NCBI GenBank assembly: GCA_021286855.1
Contig: JAJTBO010000014.1
Coordinates: 1 to 64,000, forward strand
Length of the DNA: 64,000 nucleotides
Source of the DNA: Hyphomicrobiales bacterium
Lineage (GTDB): Bacteria; Pseudomonadota; Alphaproteobacteria; Rhizobiales; Ancalomicrobiaceae
Reading direction: 5' to 3'
The notes under the pieces were generated by a model. That model was not told the DNA's origin. It searched no databases and saw only the letters and a program-made list of their open reading frames with translations. Position numbers and translations under genes: made by a program. Below, piece after piece: positions 1 to 8,042 of the stretch (the first letter of the stretch is position 1; the number at the start of each line of letters is the position of its first letter).

Positions 1-377
1 ACGAACCGATGAAGAAAACTCACCAAAGACATACCCGTCCCCCCGGACAAAAATCCGCCAAGACGCTACGGCAAGAAGCTATTCCTGAAAAGCCCAATTT
101 TTCGTCGTTAACCTCGTTCACGTATAAGTCGATCGACCTTTTGGCGCCCCCAGTCCCATTCGATCGAAAAGAAAGAAATCGGAGAGACCTCCGAACTCGC
201 CTGATCTCGACACGAACGTCCCACGACGGCGATTGTGGCAAGACTCCGAGATCGGCGTCAGCGGGAAGAAACACGGTGGCGCTCGAGCGAGCGAACTCGA
301 AGATGCGATCGCCGTCTTTCGATCGCGCGCGATCGCCGCCCGATCGATCCGAGCTCCCGCCGTCGGTGAAAATGTCA
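1..377. other. Upstream region without a supported gene
   Basis: No convincing gene is visible. Open frames exist on both strands (for example 9-383 plus and 20-421 minus), but their translations are Arg/Ser-rich and low in complexity, have no recognisable domain, and lack a ribosome-binding site. The left part is less GC-rich than the neighbouring genes. The region probably holds the 3' side of an upstream intergenic region and leads into the nik promoter. Confidence 0.5.
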
Positions 378-408
378 GTATGAAAATTTTTAAAAATCAT
401 CCTATTAT
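378..408 (+). promoter_or_regulatory. Candidate NikR operator and promoter of the nik operon
   Basis: An AT-rich island (about 371-410) precedes nikK. It contains GTATGA at 378-383 and TCATCC at 397-402, so the core half-sites ATGA and TCAT are inverted. A TATTAT -10-like hexamer lies at 403-408. E. coli NikR binds GTATGA-N16-TCATAC; here the gap is 13, so the assignment rests on half-site similarity and position. Binding here would cover the promoter and repress transcription. Confidence 0.45.
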
Positions 409-442
409 ATGTCGCCTTCATCGCTTCCTCGGAGCCCTCTCG

Positions 443-1219
443 ATGCGCAGGATCTTCGCTGCGGCCGCCGGCCTCGTCCTCGCGCTTTCACCGGCGCAGG
501 CGCATTTCCAGGAAATCGTTCCCTCGGCCGACGTGCTGCCCGACGGCGGCGACGTCACCCTCGACCTCGTCTTCACCCACCCGATGGCGCGCGGCTCGGC
601 GATGGAGATGGCGCGGCCGAAACGTGTCGGCGAAGTCTTCGAAGCCCAGAGCTTCGATCTGACCGGCGCGCTCGACCCCAAGACGGTCGACGGCAAGACG
701 GCCTGGTCGCTCACCGCTCGGCTCGAGCGTCCCGGTGCGGCCGTCTTCTTCGTCGAACCGCAGCCCTATTGGGAAGCGGCGGAAAAGAAGTGGATCGTCC
801 ATTACGCCAAGGTCGTCGTCGACGCCTTCGTCTCCGGCGAGGGCTGGGATCGACCGGTCGGCCTTCCCGTCGAAATCGAGCCGCTCGTCCGCCCGACCGG
901 CTTGTGGACCGGCAACCTCTTCCGCGGCCTCGTCCGCGCCGACGGCAAGCCGGTTCCCTTCGCCGAGATCGAGGTCGAATGGATCAACGACGGTTCGGTG
1001 GCGCCGCCGAACGACGCCTTTCTCACCCAGGTGATCCGCGCCGATCCGAACGGCGTCTTCGCCTACGCCATGCCGCGCGCCGGCTGGTGGGGCTTCGCCG
1101 CGCTCATCGACGGACCGCCGGTGAAGGGACCGAACGGCGAGACCGCCAAGACCGAGCTCGGCGGCCTGATCTGGGTGAAGGCGACCGACATGGGCGCGGC
1201 CGTCGAAAAGGCGAAGTGA
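443..1219 (+). CDS. nikK: NikK-type periplasmic component of nickel ECF importer (DUF4198)
   Basis: A 258-residue secreted protein. An N-terminal signal peptide (about residues 1-18, ending ALSPAQA) is followed by HFQEIVPSADVLP, the usual start of the mature DUF4198 domain, which has a metal-type His directly after the cleavage site. DUF4198 proteins are encoded with nickel/cobalt ECF importers and are called NikK in NikKMLQO systems. They probably act in the periplasm to present metal to the membrane S-component; the mechanism is not established. The ATG at 443 was chosen because it gives the signal peptide; longer in-frame extensions upstream are implausible. It is the first gene of a six-gene operon and is followed 13 nt later by nikM. 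Confidence 0.82.
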   Translation: MRRIFAAAAGLVLALSPAQAHFQEIVPSADVLPDGGDVTLDLVFTHPMARGSAMEMARPKRVGEVFEAQSFDLTGALDPKTVDGKTAWSLTARLERPGAAVFFVEPQPYWEAAEKKWIVHYAKVVVDAFVSGEGWDRPVGLPVEIEPLVRPTGLWTGNLFRGLVRADGKPVPFAEIEVEWINDGSVAPPNDAFLTQVIRADPNGVFAYAMPRAGWWGFAALIDGPPVKGPNGETAKTELGGLIWVKATDMGAAVEKAK

Positions 1220-1232
1220 AGGAGACGCGGCG

Positions 1233-1859
1233 ATGGCCCACATTCCCGACGGCGTCCTCTCCGCCCCGGTCCTGATCGGCGGGGCCGCCCTCGCCGCGAC
1301 CGGCCTCGCCCTCGGCCTCGCCCGCCTCGACGAACGCGACATCCCGAAGACGGCGATCCTCGCCGCCGTCTTCTTCGTCGTCTCGCTCTTCGCCGTGCCC
1401 GTCGGCCCGTCGAGCGTCCATCTCCTGCTCGGCGGACTGATCGGCATCGTCCTCGGCGTGCGCGCCTTCCCGGCGATCTTCGTCGGCCTGCTCCTCCAGG
1501 CGGTGCTGTTCGGCTTCGGCGGCCTCACCTCGCTCGGCGTCGACGTCGTCGACATGGCCGCGCCCGGCGTGATCTTCGCCGCCCTCGCCCGGCCGATCCT
1601 CGAACGCGCCGCCCCGGCGACGGCGGGAGCGGTCGCCGCCCTGGTCGGCGCGTTTTCGGTCGCCGGCACAGCCGCCGCGATGGCGACGGCGCTGGCGCTC
1701 TCCGCCGCCGACTATCTGCCGAGCCTGAAGATCGTCGTCCTCACCCAGGCGCCCCTCGCCCTCGTCGAAGCGGTGATCACCGGCTTCGTCGTCGCCTATC
1801 TGGCTCGGGTGAAACCCGAGGCGCTCGGCCGCCTCCCCACCGCGGAGGCCGCCTCGTGA
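1233..1859 (+). CDS. nikM: Nickel ECF importer S-component NikM/CbiM
   Basis: A 208-residue membrane protein of the CbiM/NikM family, the substrate-binding S-component that captures Ni(II) or Co(II) through its free N-terminus. The family signature is present: an N-terminal HIPDG and the second metal-site motif SVHLLLGG (His63), with about six hydrophobic helices. The N-terminus reads Met-Ala-His rather than the usual Met-His. Removal of the initiator Met before Ala would put His back at position 2, where the family needs it. A good Shine-Dalgarno sequence (AGGAGA) precedes the ATG. Its stop overlaps the nikL GTG start by 4 nt. Nickel rather than cobalt is inferred from the nikK, nikL and nikR neighbours. 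Confidence 0.9.
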   Translation: MAHIPDGVLSAPVLIGGAALAATGLALGLARLDERDIPKTAILAAVFFVVSLFAVPVGPSSVHLLLGGLIGIVLGVRAFPAIFVGLLLQAVLFGFGGLTSLGVDVVDMAAPGVIFAALARPILERAAPATAGAVAALVGAFSVAGTAAAMATALALSAADYLPSLKIVVLTQAPLALVEAVITGFVVAYLARVKPEALGRLPTAEAAS

Positions 1860-2485
1860 CGCTTCGCCGCCCACTCCTCGCCGCGCCCCTCGCCGTCGCT
1901 TTCCTCCTCGCCGCGACGCCCGCCCTCGCCCATCGGCTGAAGCTCTTCCTCGCCACCGAAGGCGGCGAGATCGCCGGCCGCGCCTATTTCGTCGGCGGCG
2001 GCCGGCCGGAGGGCGTCGACGTCGTCTTCAAGGACGCGGCCGGCGTCGAGGTCCACCACGAGCGCACCGACGCGCAAGGCGAATTCCGCTGGCGTCCGCC
2101 CGCTCCCGCCGCCTGGACGGTGGTCGTGAACGCCGGCGACGGCCATTTCGTCGAAGAGAGCCTCGCCGCCGATCGCTTCGGCGGCGAGGCCGCGACCGCC
2201 CCCGTCGTCGCCGCATCGATCGCGCCGGCGAAGACCCCCGACGCCGGATCGACGCCCGCCTGCGCCGCCCTACCCGGCGACTTCGACGCCCGCGTCGCCC
2301 GCTCCGTCGACGACGCGCTCGCCCGCCGCCTGCGCCCCCTGATGGAAGCTCAGGACCAGGCCGAGGCCCGCATCCGGTTCAACGACGTGATGGGCGGCGT
2401 CGGCATGATCGTCGGCCTCGCCGGCGTCGGCCTGTGGGCGACGTCGCGTCGGCGGAGACGCTCCGACGAGGCGCCGCGGCCATGA
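1856..2485 (+). CDS. nikL: NikL-type accessory component of nickel ECF importer
   Basis: A 209-residue protein with a signal peptide (residues 1-25, ending ATPALA), then a His at the mature start ([12 protein letters not shown]) and a beta-rich carboxypeptidase-regulatory-like domain to about residue 110. A linker, an amphipathic segment and one C-terminal transmembrane helix (about 175-197) with an Arg-rich cytoplasmic tail follow. This is the layout of NikL, which replaces the small NikN subunit in NikKMLQO systems. The GTG start overlaps the nikM stop (GTGA) and the stop overlaps the nikQ ATG (ATGA), so translation is coupled across M-L-Q. Confidence 0.8.
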   Translation: MTLRRPLLAAPLAVAFLLAATPALAHRLKLFLATEGGEIAGRAYFVGGGRPEGVDVVFKDAAGVEVHHERTDAQGEFRWRPPAPAAWTVVVNAGDGHFVEESLAADRFGGEAATAPVVAASIAPAKTPDAGSTPACAALPGDFDARVARSVDDALARRLRPLMEAQDQAEARIRFNDVMGGVGMIVGLAGVGLWATSRRRRRSDEAPRP

Positions 2486-3246
2486 GCGACGCCGGGTTCG
2501 ACGCCGCGATCGTCACGGAGCGTCCGAGGATCGATCGACTCGACCCGCGCACGCGGGTGCTGGCGAGCTTCGCCGTCGTCGTCGCTCTGGTGGCGACGCG
2601 CTCGCCGCTCGTCCTCGCCGGCGCGCTCGGCGTCCTCGTCTGCGCGGCGGCCGTCTCCGGTCATTCGGCCCGCGCGCTCCTCCATCGCTTGGCGCATGTC
2701 GAGGGCTTCCTCGTCGTCCTGCTCGTCCTCCTGCCGCTCACCGTGCCGGGACCGGCGATCGCCGCCCTCGGCCCCGTCGCGATCTCCGAGCCGGGCCTCG
2801 TCCGCGCCGGAACCCTCTTCCTGCGGGTCAACGGCGCGGCGCTCGCCGTCTTCACTCTGCTCGGCGGCCTGGAGCCGATCCGCTTCGGCCATGCCCTCGC
2901 CCGCCTCGGCCTGCCGGAGAAGCTCGTCCACCTGCTGCTCTTCACCGCCCGCTGGGTGAGCGAGATCGGCGAGGAGGCGAGGCGGCTGCACGAGGCCCTG
3001 CGGGCCCGCGCCTTCCGCCCGACCACGTCGCGGCACGGCCTGCGGACTTTGGCTCACGTCGCCGGTCGCCTCGTCGTCGCCGCGATCGAACGCGCCGAAC
3101 GGGTCGACGAGGCGATGCGGTGCCGCGCCTTCGCCGGCCGCTTCGCGCTCGTCGACCGGAACCGTTTCGGCGCGATCGACCTCGTCTTCGCCGCCGGTCT
3201 CACGATCGGCCTCACCCTCCTTCTCGCCACGGACCGATGGACGTGA
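2482..3246 (+). CDS. nikQ: Nickel ECF importer transmembrane T-component NikQ/CbiQ
   Basis: A 254-residue membrane protein of the CbiQ family, the T-component that couples ATP hydrolysis by NikO to the S-component. It has several hydrophobic helices and the conserved cytoplasmic coupling motifs: [21 protein letters not shown] (about 155-175) and the EAMRCRAF segment near residue 212, which is the Ala-Met-xx-Arg-x-Phe signature contacted by the ATPase. The ATG at 2482 overlaps the nikL stop; an in-frame ATG at 2434 lies inside nikL and is less likely. The 3' end overlaps nikO by 10 nt. Confidence 0.88.
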   Translation: MSDAGFDAAIVTERPRIDRLDPRTRVLASFAVVVALVATRSPLVLAGALGVLVCAAAVSGHSARALLHRLAHVEGFLVVLLVLLPLTVPGPAIAALGPVAISEPGLVRAGTLFLRVNGAALAVFTLLGGLEPIRFGHALARLGLPEKLVHLLLFTARWVSEIGEEARRLHEALRARAFRPTTSRHGLRTLAHVAGRLVVAAIERAERVDEAMRCRAFAGRFALVDRNRFGAIDLVFAAGLTIGLTLLLATDRWT

Positions 3247-3983
3247 CGCCGCTCTTCGACCTCGCCGACGTCTCGGTCGACCGCGCCGGCCGGCGCGTCC
3301 TCGATCGCGTCTCCCTCCGCCTCGACCCCGGCGAACGCCTCGCCCTGGTCGGCCCCAACGGCGCCGGCAAGACGACCCTGCTGCGCGCCCTGGTCGGCCT
3401 GGAGACGCCGAGCGCCGGCCGGCTCGTCGCCTTCGGGCGGGAGCGGCGCGTCGAGAAGGATTTCCGCGAGGTCCGCGCCCGCGCCGGCTTCCTCTTCCAG
3501 GACGCCGACGATCAACTCTTCTCGCCGACGGTGATCGAGGACGTCGCCTTCGGACCGCTGAACCTCGGCTTGTCGGCGAAGGAGGCCGTCGCCCGCGCCG
3601 AGGAGACGCTGGAACGGCTCGGCCTCGCCGCGCTCGCCCGCCGCATCACCCATCGCCTCTCCGGCGGCGAGAAGCGCCTCGTCGCGCTGGCCGGCGTCCT
3701 CGCCATGCGGCCCGAGGCGCTGCTCCTCGACGAGCCGACCAACGCCCTCGACGCCGAGCGCTTCGCCCGGCTCGAAGCGATCCTCGCCGACCTGCCGCTC
3801 GCCATGGTGATCGTCAGCCACGACCACCGCTTCCTGGAGCGGCTCGCCCATCGCGTCGTGCTTCTGACCGAAGGCCGCCTCGTCCCGGCCGCCTTCCATC
3901 GCCACCCGCACGTCCACGATCACGTCCACGTCCATGCCCTCGACGCCGATCACGGCCGAGCGCACGACGCGCCCGTCGGTTGA
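3237..3983 (+). CDS. nikO: Nickel ECF importer ATPase NikO/CbiO
   Basis: A 248-residue ABC ATPase of the CbiO type. Walker A is GPNGAGKTT (about 39-47), the Q-loop region is [20 protein letters not shown] (the CbiO-specific DDQLF), the signature is LSGGEKR, Walker B is [11 protein letters not shown] and the H-loop is SHDHRF. After the catalytic core comes a His-rich tail (about 220-243) with nine histidines in alternating HxH pairs, which could bind nickel in the cytoplasm. The start is the ATG inside the end of nikQ. Two copies normally pair with NikQ. Confidence 0.9.
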   Translation: MDVTPLFDLADVSVDRAGRRVLDRVSLRLDPGERLALVGPNGAGKTTLLRALVGLETPSAGRLVAFGRERRVEKDFREVRARAGFLFQDADDQLFSPTVIEDVAFGPLNLGLSAKEAVARAEETLERLGLAALARRITHRLSGGEKRLVALAGVLAMRPEALLLDEPTNALDAERFARLEAILADLPLAMVIVSHDHRFLERLAHRVVLLTEGRLVPAAFHRHPHVHDHVHVHALDADHGRAHDAPVG

Positions 3984-4053
3984 CCCTTTCGCCGGAGCCT
4001 CGGGCGCGTCAGGATCGGCCGCAGACCTCGACCGATTCCGACGGAGCGCCCCC

Positions 4054-4452
4054 TTGCAACGCGTGACCCTGACCTTCGACGACGATCTGATGGGCGAGAT
4101 CGACCGGTTCATGATCACCCGGGGCTATTCGAACCGCTCCGAGGCGGTGCGCGACCTCGCCCGAGCCGGCCTGACCCGCGGCGTCGAAGCGGTCGGCGAG
4201 ACCCGCGACTGCGTCGCCGCCTTCACCTTCGTCTTCGATCCCGAGACCCGCCGTCTCGCCGAGCGGCTGGCGCTCGCCTTCCGCGACCGCGCCGACTTTC
4301 ACGCCACCCGCCTGCAGCGCCCGCTCGCCGGCGGCGAAGTGCTGGAAGTGGCGGTGCTCGAGGGCTCGACCACCGCCGTCCGCGCCTTCGCCGAGGCGAT
4401 CCGCGCCGAGCGCGGCGTCCGCCACGGCGAACTGGCGATCATTCCGGCCTGA
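4054..4452 (+). CDS. nikR: NikR-type ribbon-helix-helix regulator with altered metal site
   Basis: A 132-residue protein matching NikR in length and plan: an N-terminal ribbon-helix-helix (QRVTLTFDDDL, then GYSNRSEAVRDL, about 1-45) and a C-terminal ACT-like metal-sensing domain ending GVRHGEL. The TTG at 4054 is chosen because it lies 6-7 nt after ACGGAG and gives the canonical (M)QRVT start; an ATG at 3934 lies inside nikO. Aligned to E. coli NikR through the LExAVLxG motif, the four high-affinity Ni ligands (His76, His87, His89, Cys95) correspond to Arg77, Gln88, Pro90 and Val96. Glu30 and Asp34 are kept. Its place as last gene of the nik operon suggests it still controls the importer, but how it senses metal is unclear. 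Confidence 0.85.
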   Translation: MQRVTLTFDDDLMGEIDRFMITRGYSNRSEAVRDLARAGLTRGVEAVGETRDCVAAFTFVFDPETRRLAERLALAFRDRADFHATRLQRPLAGGEVLEVAVLEGSTTAVRAFAEAIRAERGVRHGELAIIPA

Positions 4453-4462
4453 CGGCGAGGGC

Positions 4463-5293
4463 TCACTCGGCGAGGCCGAGGCCGGTGAGATGGCCGACGC
4501 CCTTCATCAACCCGGCCTGGTTCTTCACTTCGATGAGCAGACGCGGCGTCTCGCACCAGTCGGCCACCGCCTTGAAGAAGGCCGGCCACAGCATCGAGCC
4601 CTCGCCCGGCAGCCAATGACGGTCGGCGTGACCGTCGGCGTCCTGGACATGGACGTGATGGAGCAGCGAACCGGCGGCGCGGACATAGTAGTCGACCGGC
4701 GGCGCGCCGGTCGACTTGTGGGCGTAGAGCGCGTGGCCGACGTCGAGCGAGACGCGGATCGCTTCGCTGTCGAAGGACTTCACCAGCGCGACGCGGTCGT
4801 GCGGATCCTTGTCCTCGATGTTCTCCATCACCAGCGTGCAGCCGATGTCCTCGGCCCGCTTCACCACCGCCGCCAGCGTCTGATGGGTGCGCTCGACGAT
4901 GCTTTCGCGGCCGCGCCGATTGTAGTCCATGTTGTTGGCGTCCCAGGTCGTATAGGGCGAATGGATCACCATCTGCGTCGCCCCGATCGCCTCCACGGCC
5001 TCCAGGCCCTGCAGCAGGCGGCTGGTCACCACCGCGCGGATCTCCGGATCCTCGCTGTCGATCTTGAAGCCCCAGAACGGCCCGTGGATGCCGAGCCGGC
5101 CGCTCCACCCAGCGAGCACGCGCTTCGCCCGCTCGGCCCGCTCACGCCAGTCGCCGTCGAGCACCTGCGCCTCGAAGAAGTCCTGCAGTTCGAGATCGCG
5201 ATTGCGCTCGAACAGCCAGTCGCGATGCAGCTCGACGATGTCGAGATCGAGAGCCGCGCCGAGGAGCGGCAGGGGACGGGCGGAATTGGTCAT
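4463..5293 (-). CDS. Sugar phosphate isomerase/epimerase family protein (AP-endonuclease-2 type TIM barrel)
   Basis: A 276-residue cytosolic TIM-barrel protein of the xylose-isomerase-like / AP endonuclease 2 fold. Barrel-strand motifs with likely metal ligands are visible: LGIHGPF, MVIHSPY, LVMENIED, VSLDVGHA, HHVHVQDADGHADRH and LLIEVKN. These His, Glu and Asp residues make the divalent-metal centre of this superfamily. Substrate cannot be told; relatives act on ketoses, inosose or hydroxypyruvate. The ATG at 5293 has GAGG upstream; the open frame extends further but only through non-coding sequence. It is convergent with nikR (10-nt gap) and divergent from kdsB, and appears monocistronic. 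Confidence 0.75.
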   Translation of the reverse strand: MTNSARPLPLLGAALDLDIVELHRDWLFERNRDLELQDFFEAQVLDGDWRERAERAKRVLAGWSGRLGIHGPFWGFKIDSEDPEIRAVVTSRLLQGLEAVEAIGATQMVIHSPYTTWDANNMDYNRRGRESIVERTHQTLAAVVKRAEDIGCTLVMENIEDKDPHDRVALVKSFDSEAIRVSLDVGHALYAHKSTGAPPVDYYVRAAGSLLHHVHVQDADGHADRHWLPGEGSMLWPAFFKAVADWCETPRLLIEVKNQAGLMKGVGHLTGLGLAE

Positions 5294-5522
5294 CGCGAGG
5301 AACCTCGTCGGGTGGATCGAAGAAGCCCACTTCTGCCGAACTCGCATATCGGGACGATGACGACGGCCGCGCATCGACCTCGACCTGACCGCCGCCTCGG
5401 GTCCGCGCGGCGGCGGGGGGTCGACGCCGCCGCGCCGACGGCGTAACAGAACCGCTCGCGCCCGCCACACGGCCGCCCCGATCGCGCGGCACAGCGAACC
5501 GCCGAAAGAAACGGAGACCGCC

Positions 5523-6305
5523 TTGTCCGTCGCCATCGTCATCCCCGCGCGGTTCGGTTCGGAACGCCTGAAGGGCAAGCCGATGCTGGAGATCGCCGGG
5601 CGGAGCCTGCTCGAGCGGGTCTGGCGGATCGCCATGGCCGCGAAGGGCGCGTCCCGGGTGGTGATCGCCACCGAAGACGAGCGCGTCCTCGCCCATGCCG
5701 CGAGTTTCGGCGCCGAAGCCGTGCTGACCTCCGACGCCTGCTCGAACGGCACCGAGCGGGTCGCCGAAGCGCTCGACGCGGCCGGTATCGAGGAGGACGC
5801 GGTGATCAACTTCCAGGGCGACGCGGTGCTGACCCCGCCCTGGGTGCTCGACGAGATGATCGCCGCCTTCGCGGGCGCGTCGCCCTTCGACCTCGTCACT
5901 CCGGCGGTGCGCCTCGACGACGCCGCGCTCGCCGCCCTCGTCGACCACAAGCGCGTCGCGCCGTCGAGCGGCACCACCGTGACCTTCGACCTTTCCGGCA
6001 ACGCCCTCTATTTCTCCAAACAGATCATCCCCTTCGTCCGCAAGGCCGGCTTCGCCTCGGTGCATCGCCACATCGGCCTCTACGGCTACCGCTGTGAGAG
6101 CCTGCGCCGCTATGTCGCCCTGCCGCCCTCGCCTCTGGAGCGGACGGAAGGGCTCGAGCAGTTGCGCGCCCTCGAAAACGGCATGACGGTGCGCGTCGTC
6201 GTCGTCGACTACCGCGGCCGCAGCCACGGTTCGGTCGACACGCCCGAGGACGTCGCCGTGGTCGAAGCGATCATCGCCCGCGAGGGCGAGTTGGTCGGCG
6301 CGTGA
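5523..6305 (+). CDS. kdsB: 3-deoxy-manno-octulosonate cytidylyltransferase
   Basis: A 260-residue cytosolic enzyme that activates KDO with CTP to CMP-KDO for lipopolysaccharide inner core or capsule. The N-terminal nucleotide motif is IPARFGSERLKGKP; NFQGDAVLTPP carries the conserved Gly-Asp that binds metal; HRHIGLYGYR and ERTEGLEQLRALENG are KdsB signatures. It differs from textbook KdsB in IAGRSLLERVW and in 'Q-G-D-A' where Q-G-D-E/P is common. The start is TTG at 5523 with GGAGAC upstream. First gene of a four-gene KDO operon, 13 nt before the histidine-phosphatase gene. Confidence 0.9.
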   Translation: MSVAIVIPARFGSERLKGKPMLEIAGRSLLERVWRIAMAAKGASRVVIATEDERVLAHAASFGAEAVLTSDACSNGTERVAEALDAAGIEEDAVINFQGDAVLTPPWVLDEMIAAFAGASPFDLVTPAVRLDDAALAALVDHKRVAPSSGTTVTFDLSGNALYFSKQIIPFVRKAGFASVHRHIGLYGYRCESLRRYVALPPSPLERTEGLEQLRALENGMTVRVVVVDYRGRSHGSVDTPEDVAVVEAIIAREGELVGA

Positions 6306-6318
6306 GGGAACGAGACGC

Positions 6319-6945
6319 ATGCGGTTGATCCTCGCCCGACACGGCAACACCTTCGGCCCCGGCGACGCCGTCGTCTGGGTCGGCGCGCGCTCGGACCTTC
6401 CCCTCGTCGAGAAGGGCCACGCTCAGGCCGAGGCGATCGCCGACGGCCTGATCGCCGCCGATCTCGCGCCCTCCCGCATCTGGGCCGGCCCGCTGAAGCG
6501 CACCGCCGAGACCGCCGCGATCGTCGCGGCCCGCTGCGGCCTCGCCGCCGACGCCGTGACGCACGCCGAGGAGCTGCGCGAAATCGACTACGGGACCTGG
6601 GAAGGCCGCTCCAACGACGAGATCCGCGCCGAGGTCGGCGACGATCCGATCGACGGCTGGCAGAAGCGCTCGGTCTGGCCGGACGGCTTCGGCTGGCGGC
6701 CGAGCGAAGCCGAAATCCTGGCCGACTGGGACCGTCTCGTCGCACGGATCGCCGCCGACGCGCCGCCCGACGCCACCGTTCTGATCGTCTCGTCGAACGG
6801 GATCTTCCGCCTCGTCGCCCGCGCGCTCGGCCTCGCGCCGAGCGAGGCCAAGATGAACACCGGCGCGCTCGCCCGGCTCGAGCTCGACGGCGGCGATCTG
6901 CGCGTCCTCGCCTGGAACCTCGACCCCGCCCGGCTCGCCCCTTGA
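6319..6945 (+). CDS. Histidine-phosphatase-fold protein of the KDO operon
   Basis: A 208-residue protein of the phosphoglycerate-mutase-like histidine phosphatase superfamily. Arg8-His9 (ARHGNT) gives the phosphorylated His, the second Arg is in LKRTAETAA, and the acidic residue lies in LREIDYGTWEG. The second phosphate-pocket His, normally in a SHGG-type motif, is replaced: the segment reads VSSNGIFRLVARAL. The gene sits between kdsB and kdsD in an operon that has no KdsC (the HAD-family KDO-8-phosphate phosphatase), so it may supply or regulate that step. This is an inference from context, weakened by the missing His. The stop overlaps a TTG of the next frame. Confidence 0.75.
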   Translation: MRLILARHGNTFGPGDAVVWVGARSDLPLVEKGHAQAEAIADGLIAADLAPSRIWAGPLKRTAETAAIVAARCGLAADAVTHAEELREIDYGTWEGRSNDEIRAEVGDDPIDGWQKRSVWPDGFGWRPSEAEILADWDRLVARIAADAPPDATVLIVSSNGIFRLVARALGLAPSEAKMNTGALARLELDGGDLRVLAWNLDPARLAP

Positions 6946-6998
6946 CCCGCGCCCCGGAGCCCCCTCCGCGCGACGCCCCGAACCCCGAGGAACGGACA

Positions 6999-7997
6999 TT
7001 GACCGGTTCGACGCCCCTCCGTCAGATCTCCTCCGTGCCTTCGCTCCTGGCGACGCTCGACAAGGCGCGCGACGCCGTCGACCGCCTCGCCGAGATGTCC
7101 GCCGACGGCGCGCCATTCGCCCAGGCCTTCGATCGCGCCGTCGATCTGATCATTCGCGCCACCGGCCGGCTGGTCGTCTGCGGCGTCGGCAAGAGCGGCC
7201 ACATCGGCCACAAGATCGCCGCCACCATGGCCTCGACCGGCACGCCGGCCTTCTTCGTCCACCCGACCGAGGCGATGCACGGCGATCTCGGCATGATCAC
7301 CTCCGGCGACACGCTGCTGCTCCTGTCGTGGTCGGGCGAAACCGCCGAGCTCGCCGGCGTCATCGCCTACGCCAAGCGCTTCGCCATTCCGCTGATCGCC
7401 ATCACCTCGCGCGAGGACAGCACGCTGGGACGCAACGCCGACCTGCTGCTCTGCCTGCCGCAGGTCGCCGAGGCCTGCCCGAACGGGCTCGCTCCGACCA
7501 CTTCGACGCTGCTGCAGCTCCTCCTCGGCGACGCCCTCGCGGTCGCGCTCCTGGAGCGGCGCGGCTTCACCCCACAGGACTTCAAGGTCTTCCACCCCGG
7601 TGGCAAGCTCGGCGCGCAGCTGATGCCGATCGAGGATCTCGCCCACGGCGGCGAGGAGATGCCGATCGTCGCCCTCGGCACGCCGATGAGCGAGGCGATC
7701 CTGACCATGTCGGGCAAGGGCTTCGGCGTGATCGGCATCGTCGACGGCGCCGGCCGCATGGTCGGCATCATCACCGACGGCGACCTGCGCCGCCACATGG
7801 CGGCCGATCTGTTGACGCAGCCCGTCGAGGCGGTGATGACCGCCCGCCCGCGCGTCGTCGAAAAGACCCGCCTCGCCGCCTCGGTGTTGCAGTTCCTGGA
7901 GACGGCGCGGATCACCGTGGTCTTCGTCGTCGACGCCGACGGCCGCCCGATCGGCATCGTCCACATCCACGACCTGCTGCGCGCCGGCGTCGCCTGA
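6999..7997 (+). CDS. kdsD: Arabinose-5-phosphate isomerase (KpsF/GutQ/KdsD family)
   Basis: A 332-residue cytosolic enzyme converting ribulose-5-phosphate to arabinose-5-phosphate, the first committed KDO step. An N-terminal SIS domain (about 30-190; GVGKSGHIGHKIAATMASTG, then HPTEAMHGDLGMI and LSWSGETAEL) is followed by two CBS domains (about 215-330). The TTG at 6999 was chosen because GAGGAA lies 5-6 nt upstream and the resulting length equals known KdsD proteins. A TTG at 6942 overlapping the previous stop (TTGA) would add 19 Pro/Arg-rich residues and is the alternative. Confidence 0.9.
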   Translation: MTGSTPLRQISSVPSLLATLDKARDAVDRLAEMSADGAPFAQAFDRAVDLIIRATGRLVVCGVGKSGHIGHKIAATMASTGTPAFFVHPTEAMHGDLGMITSGDTLLLLSWSGETAELAGVIAYAKRFAIPLIAITSREDSTLGRNADLLLCLPQVAEACPNGLAPTTSTLLQLLLGDALAVALLERRGFTPQDFKVFHPGGKLGAQLMPIEDLAHGGEEMPIVALGTPMSEAILTMSGKGFGVIGIVDGAGRMVGIITDGDLRRHMAADLLTQPVEAVMTARPRVVEKTRLAASVLQFLETARITVVFVVDADGRPIGIVHIHDLLRAGVA

Positions 7998-8042
7998 CGC
8001 ACACGACCTCATCCGAAGACCCGAACCGAGGAAACGCGCCCC

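Noticed and set aside
9-421. Overlapping short frames at the left edge on both strands
   Set aside because: Low-complexity translations, no ribosome-binding site and no recognisable domain.
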